This document shows, in pieces, positions 55,605-64,000 of a stretch of DNA of 64,000 nucleotides (within the stretch, counting starts at the first letter, position 1; each line of letters starts with the position of its first letter). The stretch lies in contig NC_061514.1 of assembly GCF_022539505.1 (NCBI RefSeq), positions 336,209,090 to 336,273,089 on the forward strand. The letters are read 5' to 3'. The position numbers were made by a program, and so were the translations under genes. Below the pieces are notes generated by a model. The model was not told the DNA's origin, ran no database searches, and worked only from the letters and a program-made list of their open reading frames with translations. Source of the stretch: Lolium rigidum (lineage: Eukaryota; Streptophyta; Magnoliopsida; Poales; Poaceae).

Positions 55605-55714
55605 AACCCACCGGCGGGCAGCGGCCTTGTCAACACCTGTAGAGCCGGGGGAGCCTAGAGCTGCGGCTGGCTGAGACCCCTCCGAGCGACGGCCCGCAAT
55701 GCTCTTCTGGTCAC
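55592..55714 (-). repeat. Element G, 5' LTR, end only (runs into gap)
   Basis: TGTTGACTGCCAAAACCCAC to GCTCTTCTGGTCAC matches 49870-49993. It breaks off at the first N. Confidence 0.8.
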
Positions 55715-55814
55715 NNNNNNNNNNNNNNNNNNNNNNNNNNNNNNNNNNNNNNNNNNNNNNNNNNNNNNNNNNNNNNNNNNNNNNNNNNNNNNNNNNNNNN
55801 NNNNNNNNNNNNNN
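55715..55814. other. Assembly gap of 100 N
   Basis: Exactly 100 N, a conventional placeholder for a gap of unknown size. It falls inside the second copy of an LTR, a common cause of assembly breaks. Linkage and distance between the two sides are not proven by the sequence. Confidence 0.98.
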
Positions 55815-55939
55815 AAAAATGCATGGTTAATCATGTGATCCACAAACTAAGTAAAAAACAAACAATGCGGTACAAATTTGTAGCAATATATCTTGCTGAG
55901 AGTACACTACTTCTAAATCCTTTATTTCATATTACAAAT

Positions 55940-56474
55940 TTAGTTCTTATAACCCAAGAGTACAATTACAATACCCAGAAGAATCGCTATAATCTGAAGC
56001 ATTGACACAATTTCGTTCAGCTTCATTACAATTATTTTCTTCGGGTGCTTCATGTCCTTGTTTAGTGCATCTTGCTTACGTAGTTCTCCATCTCATCCGT
56101 TTTCTTCAACCACTTCTCCTTCTAGGGGAATCAGCATAGGTGAGTTTGGTGGAACAATACCCTTCTTCACGAGCAGATCTGCGTACTTTTCAATCCAATA
56201 CCAGAAGTTGCATCCTCCTCCAACCAGCTAGAAATAACGAACATTAATCATACTTACAATTTTGGCATAAGTCCTGATGACAATAGACGGATATTGAATA
56301 ACATTAAAAACATCTTACATTGTGATTATTGCACTCGACGAAATCGCCGGCGTTGGACGTTGTGGAGGCTGTTTTCCTCTCCACGACGCGCCACCGGCAG
56401 CTCGTGCACTTGATCATAGGGAGAGGACCATAACTTGGGTGCCGGATTATAGTGGCCGAGCTCGAGGAAGACAT
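55940..56474 (-). pseudogene. GRF-type zinc-finger protein with C-terminal membrane segment, degenerate
   Basis: Exon 1 (56474-56319) encodes MSSSSSATIIRHPSYGPLPM, then KCTSCRWRVVERK and DFVECNNHN, ending at a GTAAG donor. Exon 2 starts at 56227 after a TAG acceptor with LVGGGCNFWYWIEKYADLL. The four Cys (CxxC, then VEC and GGC) with the FWYW aromatic stretch fit the GRF zinc finger, a single-stranded nucleic-acid-binding fold. After PPRRRSG the frame stops. The expected continuation is split over other frames (EKWLKKTDEMENYVSKMH; then KIIVMKLNEIVSMLQIIAIL, LGIVIVLLGY, a hydrophobic tail anchor) to a TAA at 55940-55942. At least two frameshifts make this copy a pseudogene. Short proteins of this layout are multicopy in Triticeae, from memory. 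It diverges from the protease gene at 57226. Confidence 0.65.
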
Positions 56475-57225
56475 GACTTTGTCGGCGGCACGACGTTCGA
56501 TCTAGAGTAGATGAAGTCGTAGGTAGAGGCGTTGAAGGGGAATTGTAGCTAGGGTTTCTACCTTGCTCTCGTTCTTAATAAAGCGTCCTTTACTTCAGGT
56601 CACGGGCCGCACGGCTAATCTAATGGCCCATCTGTTAATGGTCAACGCACCGCGCGCGCAATTACCCCACGTCCTTCGTGCGATGAAGGAAACTACCATA
56701 ACTTGACGCACGATAATCACGAAGATTGGCAGGGTAAGCTCGTCTTCCACATTTTTTAGGCGCCAACACTCTCGCCCAACGCCGCCGCCATCCGTGAGAT
56801 CTGACTACCACCGCCTCCCTCCCCATCCCTTATCGGCGAGAAAGCCTCCTCTAGCTGCTCACAAGACATGCAAACATCGAGGTATTGCCTTGCCTTATTG
56901 CTTGTATGCAGTACGTGTTCTTTGTTTGGGATGTTTCTGTACGTATGATATCCTTATAGCTTTTGTCATTATGGTGAGATCATAGGCAGTAATCGATGTC
57001 AATATAATTGTTCTTTGAATTTTAGATCTTAACACTTGTTAGTGGAAATTTTTGTTCAACGCAAATCATCGCTTTGATAAAGATAGCGGATAGAATTATG
57101 ATCTAAGAAAAAATATCCGGCCCTTTCATACGTAACATAAATATGACTTTAGAAATTATGTTGCATGGCATTATACTTGCACACAAATTTTGACATTTAT
57201 CTACTCGTTTTTATGAACGAGTAAG
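56475..57225. other. Divergent intergenic region between the GRF and Ulp1-like genes
   Basis: 750 bp separating two divergent genes. GC-rich blocks (56560-56700, CACCGCGCGCGCAATTACCC) pass into AT-rich sequence after 57000. The first exon(s) of the protease gene probably lie here: 56800-56880 is GC-rich and leader-like, ending CATCGAGGTATTG, a possible donor. I could not fix them. Confidence 0.4.
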
Positions 57226-60200
57226 TTGAAAATTGGTGTGTGCGATGTGGATCGTTGGGTGGGCTTTGTAACAAGAATGACACAAGCTCAGCGATGTAAA
57301 CTCGTTGAAGCTGATTTACAAAGCTTGATTCACATGAAGAGTATAAGTCCACGATCGTCTATACTTAGACTCATGTTTAAGGCATTTGACGCAGAGTCAG
57401 AAACATTCAACTTGCAAAAAGATCAACCCTCGATTACTATAAAAGGAGTCGATGTGGAGGAAATTTTTGGTCTCAAGGACAAAGCAGCGGATGGGCTGGA
57501 TATTGACACCATCCTTTATGAGGATGGGGAATATGCAGAAAATGATATACCATCTCGTTTTCTGAACAAGTCCACCGGCGATCGAGTATTGATGGATTGA
57601 TCTCGGACGCAATCAAGAGCGGATTAGCCGACGATGACTTCCTTCGAAGAGCTGTTCTTGTGGCCCTTGGTACAGTTCTTGCACCACAGTCCAGCTCAAC
57701 AGTTCTGTTGGAGTATTGGACAATTGTTAAGTACGTGTCACGATTGAAGAAAATGAACTTCAATGGTTTCACACGTTCTTATTTAATTAACAATATAAAG
57801 AAACTGCGAAGTGAACATGAGATGGTGCAATGGCCCCGCGGCAACCTAGCCCTGCTTCAGGTATATTTCTCCTCACCACGTCCATTCTCTTAAAAAAAAT
57901 CCAACAATGTATAAAGGTGTTTAACTGTTGTGCCAACATATGCAGTATATTTACTATGAAAAAGTGCACCCAAGCTGGTTCACAATTGACGTCATCAAAG
58001 CCGTTGATGAGGAACTGGACAGAAGAAGAGGCGAGTAAGAGAGACAACATTGAATACCAACATGGACGAGGAACAGGCTTGGTAAGTTTTCTCTTACTCA
58101 TGTACTATTATCTTCATCATTTCATGTGGACTTACATCATCACTTCATGTGCATTCCTTCTAGATTGACGACGACATATCTGCTAACCACAGAAGGGAGG
58201 TGATCCACACACCTGACGTTCCTCCAAGATCAAAGAGGAAGCAAAGTAAAAGAGCTAAAGCTTCAGGTTCTAGCATGAAAACGCCAGGTTCAAGAATGGA
58301 GGTCATGGTTGAGCAGATTCTGATTAAACTGACCAATCACATAGACACATCAATAAGCAAACATATGGACAAATGTGCAGACTTATCTGCTCAGGTGACA
58401 TGGACTATTTTTTGTATGCTTCTATCTGCTGAAATGCATCTCTACACAGCATGACATTAATTACCTTCTGAATTTTGTTCTGCAGAAAGTCCTAAAAATG
58501 CTTAACGCGAAAGGAGTTGCGTACAGGGCAGGCATGGCTGACATGTCTGATGACGAAGATCAGGAGGTGGAAGACAAAAAAGAAGGAGCGGCCTCCACAC
58601 CTAGCCATGGCGTCCTTCCGCCTAAAGATTTCATGGACATTGACGACATCAAGTCAGACGGCACTGCATCATTTTTGAATTCAGTTAAGGATCAACATGA
58701 CGATGAATTGGAAGATGCAAGTAAGAAGAGTGAGCCGATGGATGATTCGAACTTCGTGACACCCACCGACAAGAAGAAGACTGCTAATGCTGGGTACACG
58801 ACACCAGCGCCTAAGCACGGAGACACCCCTGAAGTACCCATAATCATCGACGACAAGGCTACACCTGAATCGTCCTGCTCGGCAACTATTGATTTAACTC
58901 TTCCAGATGCATTAGAAGAATTTGATAGCTTGAACACGATCTGCCGGAAAGCGATAGAAAGTGGGAAGAAGGAGGAGAAAAAAGATGATGTATGTGGCAA
59001 AAAGGAGGAGAAAAAGGAAGATGTCTCCGGGAAGCGCAAACGCAAAGCTCCTCGCAAATTAAGTTCCCCAAGCATTGTGATGACCGAGAACTGTCCTAAA
59101 CGGTTTCCACGCGCAGTCAGAAAAGGTATATTTTCTGAAATATTTTGCACTATATCAAGGAATCTTGTTCACATAATTAACTATATATGGTTGTTGTCGA
59201 TAGGTCCTGATGCTTTGTTCAACAACGAATATGCCACGGACGGATCAAATCCGCTGACACCGGAGATAATTGACGCGGCTGCCGAGTATATTCGGATAAT
59301 ATGCAAATCTACAAAAAAAACCCAAAGAAGTAAGACTGTGTACGAGAATGAAGACGGGGCTGTGGCGAGGGCTGAATTTCTTAAACCTATCCTTGACCGT
59401 GGATGGCTGTGCGGCACTGTAAGTCCAACAACCGATGTCATCCTTCTATTTCTCCTAGGCTTGAATATATATGTGCTCTGGAGTGATCACCTGTTTGAAT
59501 TATATGCAGGTCATTGAGTGTTACTTGGCTGAGCTGAGATTAAAATTGAAGGATAGGACAATATGCCCTGCATGGAGGGCAAATTCTATAGTCGAAAATC
59601 GACCGAGAAGGCAGCGATGGAAAAAGAAAAACCTTGACACGACGGATATTGCAGAAATGTCAAGTTGCTACGAAAGATGCGAGCTGGAATCTTTTGGCAC
59701 TAACAAGGTAATGATTGCTTGTACATTATTAAGTGAGAGGTTTCAAAATTAACTATTAATGCATTAATTATTAACTATGTATTTTTGGTAGGCTTATTTC
59801 TCGGTTAACATTTCCAAATGCCTTTGGGTCACCGTCGTCATGCACAGGTGACAAGAAGGAATTTCAGGTGCTAGACTCGTTATGGCGCCTTGAGCGAGAC
59901 AAGGATTTTATGGAAAAGCTGGTATGACTTTTGATCACGGAATGTAAGACCACCTTTTGGTACTCAGTGCACTGTACTTAAATTTTATGCTTCACAGAGA
60001 GAAGAAATCTTGAAGGACGTCGAGTTTGCAAACAATGAGATATCAACAAAGAAGTATCCAGACGTTTCGAAATGGGAAATTAAAAGATACCCAATACCTA
60101 TGCAAAGTGATACGTGAGTCCACCGTTAATCTTACGCCATTACTATTGATGCCTATTGCAGATAGTTTACATCTGATCTATATGCAGGAACTCATGTGGA

Positions 60201-60460
60201 CTGTTCCTGTTAGCATGTATGGAGCACTGGGATGGAGATAAACTAACGGCCGAATTTTCGCGGGTTACCTCTTATCTATAGTATCTTTGTTACACACATG
60301 TTTATCTCTCCCGGTAATCTAAACTACATAATAATTGTTGCAGGAAATGATAAACAAGAACAGGAATATGACTGCCGCCAAAATTATAATGGCAGAATCA
60401 AACATGCACGAGAAGGCGAAGAAGGATGTCCTTGACATCGCGGCGAAAGCACGTGCGTAA
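57226..60460 (+). pseudogene. Ulp1/C48 cysteine-protease-like gene, ten exons, frameshifted
   Basis: GT-AG exons as I read them: <57226-57860, 57946-58081, 58164-58394, 58486-59125, 59204-59418, 59510-59707, 59792-59921, 59998-60113, 60188-60263, 60344-60460 (TAA). Exon 1 holds the N-terminal region common in grass Ulp1-like proteins (FKAFDAESETFNL, GVDVEEIFGLKD, WPRGNLALLQ). Exons 3-4 are charged and disordered with Lys-rich patches (KRKRKAPRKL). Exons 6-9 form the C48 fold: FSVNISKCLWVTVVMH, VLDSLW with the catalytic Asp, then PMQSDTNSCGLFLLACMEHW with the catalytic Gln and Cys. The catalytic His expected before WVTVV is Leu. The frame breaks near 57597 (exon 1), at a TAA near 58035 (exon 2) and by one base near 59845 (exon 7). 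An active enzyme would cleave SUMO or a related modifier; this copy is very likely inactive. Confidence 0.72.
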
Positions 60461-60785
60461 AAAACATAATCAGATATTATTTCCACTAGTTGTAATGCTA
60501 GGGTGGATTTGTGTCCGGAAGGTCTCATAGACCTGTAGAACTTTTTCTTTGGGTGTTGAACTTATTTGGGGTTGATGTTATTTGTTCCACAATGAGATAA
60601 GTACTTTTTTGCACGATAAAAAGTACGGATAAGTAATTCAACCTTTCGCACGTACATAATTCAAACGAGTAGCACACGACATGACATAGAAAAAGCGGGA
60701 AACATAACAAACACATGTTAAAACTAATGAAACTAAACATGACCATCCTCAAGTAGCCCCGGCAGCTTCACCGCCATCGTGAACT

Positions 60786-61232
60786 TCACTCCTCCTCCTC
60801 CTCCTCCTCCTCTTCGTCGAAGTTGTAGGGAAGGGTGTGCATCATGTTGCGCGTGGGAAAGTGGCACTCAAAGTTGGTGTAGATGTTGAACGTAGTGAAT
60901 GCTATGAACTCGCAGCCGCACCAAAAGACTTTGCCGAGGAGCTCGTACGCGTCATAGCGGTTGGTGAAAGTGACCGTGAGGAACAAGAGGAAGGCGCGCG
61001 TGTGGTCACGGGCCTCGTCGAGGCGAAACATCACCGGCGCGTCCGAAGGGAGGTGGGCAAAGCTGGCGGTGAGGAACGCGCGGGCGAGCTCGACCGGTCC
61101 CCTCCACCTGGAGATGGCCCACACGCGGAGTGTGTTCTCCACGACGACGCCCGCCGGGTAGCGTCGCTCGGGCACGGTAGGAGGCCGACGTAAGACCGGT
61201 GCGTTGAACCGCATCCTACCGGTGCGTTGCAA
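60786..61232 (-). CDS. Uncharacterised 148-residue protein with poly-Glu C terminus
   Basis: An intact single-exon frame. The N terminus is basic and Pro-rich (MQRTGRMRFNAPVLRRPPTV). The middle (residues ~30-125) is compact and hydrophobic/aromatic (VVENTLRVWAISRW, LARAFLTASFAHLP, AFLLFLTVTFTNRYDAYELL, FWCGCEFIAFTTFNIYTNFE), looking like a folded alpha/beta domain. The C terminus is nine consecutive Glu after Asp, encoded by a CTC/GAG microsatellite. No signal peptide or clear membrane helix. I do not recognise the domain. Its coding-like GC3 and conserved-looking core argue that it is real. Gene order is convergent with the protease (326 bp apart) and divergent from the B3-like gene (758 bp). 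A TATTTATA box sits ~80 bp upstream. Confidence 0.6.
   Translation of the reverse strand: MQRTGRMRFNAPVLRRPPTVPERRYPAGVVVENTLRVWAISRWRGPVELARAFLTASFAHLPSDAPVMFRLDEARDHTRAFLLFLTVTFTNRYDAYELLGKVFWCGCEFIAFTTFNIYTNFECHFPTRNMMHTLPYNFDEEEEEEEEE
60789..60812. repeat. (CTC)8 microsatellite encoding the Glu tract
   Basis: Eight CTC units on the plus strand lie immediately before the stop codon of the minus-strand gene, encoding its C-terminal poly-Glu; length variation would only change the acidic tail. Confidence 0.85.
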
Positions 61233-61310
61233 GGTCTTGGGTGGGGATTAGCTTCAAGTGGAGAATATATGGATTGTGTGTCGCGCCGAGTGGAGAGGGA
61301 AAGAGGGGGT

Positions 61311-61318
61311 ATAAATAG
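61311..61318 (-). promoter_or_regulatory. TATA box of the 148-residue gene
   Basis: The plus-strand TATAAATA reads TATTTATA on the minus strand, ~80 bp upstream of the start at 61232. Because the motif also works on the plus strand, it could drive a plus-strand transcript instead; only a 36-codon frame follows there. Confidence 0.4.
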
Positions 61319-61643
61319 GGCGCCAAATCGATCAATTACAATGAAACGTCGCGCGTGTGTGTATCCGTGTCAATGCGGTGCGCCTGATTCAGTCTTCCTT
61401 TATTGCTGCGAATCGGCGACCATAAATTGCTCGAATCGGCGACCATAAATGGCTGCTGAATCGTCGTCCGCACTCGCGCGAGCGCTCGAGTTGGTGCGGC
61501 GCATGCATGGCGAAGTCCGCGACGGACAAAACCGTGCAACGGTCCGAACCACGTCTCCTCCCTAGACTAATCATACTTGCGGAGTGAGCCTCTCGCGGAT
61601 CGCCGTCGCTCGGCGGATCGCAGCCCGTGCACGAGTGTTTTCC

Positions 61644-61652
61644 TATAAAAGG
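61644..61652 (+). promoter_or_regulatory. TATA box upstream of the B3-like gene
   Basis: TATAAAAGG lies 340 bp upstream of the ATG at 61991, implying a ~300-base leader. A G-box core (CACGTG, about 61712-61717) and two ACGCGT motifs lie downstream, within that leader. Confidence 0.5.
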
Positions 61653-61746
61653 CCTCCATCCAACGGCGTAGAGCTAGGTATTGTAGGGCCCGCCCGGAGT
61701 CGCTTCGACCGCCACGTGAGAATGGCCATTCCTCGGCTCCCGAGCG

Positions 61747-61848
61747 GCCGCCGCCCACCTCTGCCAATGAAGTTATTGGCGACGCCACGCGTGCCCATCA
61801 GCCGCCGCCCACCTCTGCCAATGAATTTATTGGCGACGCCACGCGTGC
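61747..61848. repeat. 54-bp direct duplication in the B3-like gene leader
   Basis: CCGCCGCCCACCTCTGCCAA...GCGACGCCACGCGTGC occurs at 61747 and again at 61801 with two to three changes. Each copy carries a CCACGCGTG motif. Confidence 0.8.
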
Positions 61849-61990
61849 ACCGCGGCCGCCGCCGACCACGGTTGCACAGGGCATTATATCGCGGCGCTCG
61901 TTCGGCTGCCTCATCTACTCCCGCACAAACCCTAGCCGCCGCACAACCTGCACCGTAGCGCAGCCCACCCACAAGCCCGCGAAGGAATCC

Positions 61991-62464
61991 ATGGCAGGTT
62001 TTGGTGGGCGGCGAGGCGGTCGAGGCCGTCGAGGCCGAGGGCGCGGTCGCCGTGCTGGAGCAGCATCACCCAGCTGCTCGTCGTCGCCAGCGCCGTCATT
62101 GTCTTCGGAGGAGGCGACGTGCTTCGAATTCATCCTACGCATCGACCAGGACCCTCTCGGCATCAAGCGGCTTCCGGACAAGTTCGCCGAGTTCGTCGAT
62201 GGCGTCGAGCCGGCAGAGTTGCAGCTACGGGAGGCGAGCTGCAACTTTCGTCGATGGCGTGTCGAGGTATTGTTCGACGGCCAGGGCAAGATGTACCTGC
62301 ACACCGGGTGGGACAAGTTCGCCCGCTACCTCGATCTCGAACCCGGCTGCCAGCTTATCTTCTGCTACGACGGGGATGGCGACATGGTCGTCAAAGTGTT
62401 CGACGGCACATCCTGCCGGAGATACTACCACATCAGCGAGTCAAGCTCGAGCACCGACAGTTAG
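61991..62464 (+). CDS. B3-like DNA-binding domain protein with RG-rich N terminus, 157 aa
   Basis: An intact single-exon frame. Residues 5-22 are an Arg/Gly tract (GGRRGGRGRRGRGRGRR), a nucleic-acid-binding, nuclear-targeting type of sequence, followed by a Ser/Pro linker. Residues ~44-147 fit a B3 domain in order: CFEFILRIDQDPLGIKRLP (first strand), DKFAEFVD, LQLREASCNFRRWRVEVLFD, GKMYLHTGWDKFARYLDLEP (the W-x-x-F-a-x-x-x-D-L-x-x-G signature), CQLIFCYDGDGDMVVKVFDG. Plant B3 domains contact the DNA major groove. The C terminus is a short Ser tail. At 157 residues it is a minimal one-domain protein, unlike REM or ARF proteins. Start chosen because the ATG is followed directly by the conserved RG tract. 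Related short B3 proteins are multicopy in Triticeae (from memory). Confidence 0.78.
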   Translation: MAGFGGRRGGRGRRGRGRGRRAGAASPSCSSSPAPSLSSEEATCFEFILRIDQDPLGIKRLPDKFAEFVDGVEPAELQLREASCNFRRWRVEVLFDGQGKMYLHTGWDKFARYLDLEPGCQLIFCYDGDGDMVVKVFDGTSCRRYYHISESSSSTDS

Positions 62465-62809
62465 ATATTTTCGAGTGTTCTTTCTTTGCAGCGAAAATGG
62501 CCACCGGCCAATAGAACCACTAGTGTACGTTTCCGATGCGGGTGCCCGGGAGTGTTCTTTCTTGGCAGCGAACACAGGAAACACCCGAGGACGACACTAG
62601 TTAGGTTTCCTCATTTTTCAATGTTCTAATCTTGTTTTAAACTATGTAATGGTTTGTGTAATGTTCGTATATCTGTGTTTAAATGAAAAAGAGAAAAAAA
62701 ATTAGGTAAAAGTTATTGGTTTCCAAAATTTGTGAAGTTTTTTATTTATTTCAATTTTTGTGATAGTAAACCTATAAATTTCTGTTAAATTCAGGCGAAA
62801 AAAAGTTGA

Positions 62810-64000
62810 CAGATAAAGCCATGGCCCATGAGTTCCCTCCCCGCGTGCATTGGCACGTTACATGTCTGATAGCCTAGTTTTTTAATTTTTCTTTAAATCT
62901 GCAGCACATCCGGTTAAATTCAAAAAATTCAAAAAAGTTTTAACCCACGGATTATGTTCACAAAAACGTGTGACATATTGGGTAAAAAAAACTAGATTTT
63001 TTTTGGAAGGTCGAAAAATCGACTAGCTTAGAAAAACTGGTTTGATGTAACCCAAACGGTTCCGTTTCTAAAAATGCGGATTTTTCGACCTTCGAGAAAC
63101 GCTTCAGAAATTTTTGCACACACTCTGATATCCATCCTAAGACGAATTGTTAAGTTTTTTTCATTTTTTGAATTTCGTGAAAATAAACTATTAAATTTCA
63201 GTTAAATTCGAGTTGGGAAAAAAACGGAAGAAAACTAGAGAACCACTGCTTGGATGGGCCATGAGTATACCTTCCCCGCATCCATGCTCCACGTTAATGG
63301 GCTTAGTTCAAACCGCGTTACATGTCTGACGGCCTAACTGAAAAGTTTTTTAGTTTTGATTTGAATAAATCAGCACCACATGTGGTTAAATTCAAAAAAT
63401 TTAAAAAAAGTTTTAACCAACGGATTATGTTCACAAAAACGTGTGACATATTAGGTAAAAAAAAACTAGATTTTTTTTCAAAGGTCGAAAAATCGACTAG
63501 CTTAGAAAAAGTGGTTTGATGTAACCCAAACGTTTCCGTTTCTAAAACTGTGGATTTTTCGACCTTCGAGAAACGCTCCAGAAATTTTTGCACACACTCC
63601 GATATCCATCCTAAGACGAAGTGTTAAGTTTTTTTCATTTTTTGAATTTCTATGAAAATAAACTATTAAATTTCAGTTAAATTCGAGTTGGGAAAAAAAC
63701 GAAGAAAACTAGAGAACCCTGCTGGATGGGCCATGAGTATTCCTTCCCCGCGTCCATGCTCCACGTTAATGGGCTTAGTTCAAACCGCGTTACATGTCTG
63801 ACGGCCTAACTGAAAAGTTTTAGTTTTGATTTGAATAAATCAGCACCACATCTGGTTAAATTCAAAAAATTCAAAAAAAGTTTTAACCAACGGATTATGT
63901 TCACAAAAACGTGTGACATATTGGGTAAAAAAACCTGGATTTTTTTTCAAAGGTCGAAAAATCGACTAGCTTAGAAAAAGTGGTTTGATGTAACCCAAAC
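62810..64000. repeat. Tandem array, period ~465 bp, running off the window end
   Basis: ACATGTCTGA occurs at 62860, 63320 and 63792 (periods 460 and 472). Each is followed by TTAAATTCAAAAAATTCAAA, ACGGATTATGTTCACAAAAA, GTGTGACATATTGGGTAAAA, AAGGTCGAAAAATCGACTAG, TGGTTTGATGTAACCCAAAC and, within each complete unit, CACACACTCYGATATCCATC. About 2.6 units are visible. Each unit also contains the inverted pair GGTCGAAAAATC / GATTTTTCGACC ~75 bp apart. No coding capacity. Confidence 0.88.

Larger units (their letters stand above)
49870..55714 (-). mobile_element. Element G: gypsy-type LTR retrotransposon with decayed gag and no pol
   Basis: Minus-strand element: 3' LTR 49870-51047, interior 51048-55591, and the start of the 5' LTR 55592-55714 running into the assembly gap. 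The polypurine tract (minus AACCAGGGGGGCATG) lies at 51048-51062. A primer-site-like segment (minus GGCACGCCCGGTGGGAC) at 55567-55583 abuts the 5' LTR. The interior contains a broken gag and, on the opposite strand, an acidic ORF. Protease, RT and integrase are missing. The motif GCCGAT/ATCGGC recurs about 30 times. Confidence 0.85.

Noticed and set aside
61341..61448. Short Cys-rich peptide (MKRRACVYPCQCGAPDSV...) downstream of a plus-oriented TATAAATA
   Set aside because: Only 36 codons, ends inside a small local duplication (GAATCGGCGACCATAAAT), and the TATA motif is better explained as the promoter of the minus-strand 148-residue gene.

Overview
The window is plant nuclear DNA, almost certainly from a Triticeae grass (wheat, Aegilops or a close relative). 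This rests on nested Athila-lineage Ty3/gypsy elements whose LTRs begin TGATACGTC, Stowaway MITEs with CTCCCTCC-type ends, a grass-type CACTA end rich in TTTAGTCSCGGTTGG-like motifs, and a GC-rich intronless monocot gene. The species is inferred from general knowledge of these families; no database search was possible. Host-like genes are few, and most of the sequence is transposon. || Region 1 (1-21534). The window opens in the 3' end of a CACTA transposon (1-715). It is followed by a large, young inverted duplication: arms 716-6750 and 13644-21534, about 4.96 kb each once later insertions are removed, roughly 98-99% alike by eye. They flank a 6.9 kb spacer holding the one clearly intact conventional gene, a RING-H2 plus von Willebrand factor A ubiquitin ligase of the WAV3 type (10419-12272, minus). 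Each arm carries insertions the other lacks: a Mutator-like element in the left arm, and a LINE and a small LTR retrotransposon in the right. The opposite arm therefore shows the empty site for each and orders the events. || Region 2 (21535-55714) is a retrotransposon nest. A tRNA-Met-primed LTR element without visible coding capacity (D, 22827-47006) sits against a related LTR (E). D is interrupted by Athila-type element B (23262-30583) and by C (31575-46506, TSD ATATT). C's 5' LTR is interrupted by A (38917-45661, TSD CCCAC). On the right D is broken by another Athila-type copy (F), itself broken by a gypsy element of a different family (G, 49870 to the gap). I recognise no reverse transcriptase or integrase in any of them. 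B and C encode only gag-protease, A has an unrelated short ORF instead, G has a decayed gag plus an antisense acidic ORF, and D, F and the small element in the palindrome arm have no recognisable ORF. All depend on proteins made elsewhere. || Region 3 (55815-64000) follows a 100-N assembly gap and looks different. Four small gene models alternate in orientation: a decayed GRF-type zinc-finger gene (minus), a ten-exon Ulp1/C48 cysteine-protease-like pseudogene (plus), an unknown 148-residue protein ending in poly-Glu (minus) and a B3-like DNA-binding protein with an RG-rich N terminus (plus). A tandem array with a period of about 465 bp follows to the window end. I infer that these four travel together as a multigene cassette, possibly transposon-borne; this is the most promising candidate for an undescribed system here.
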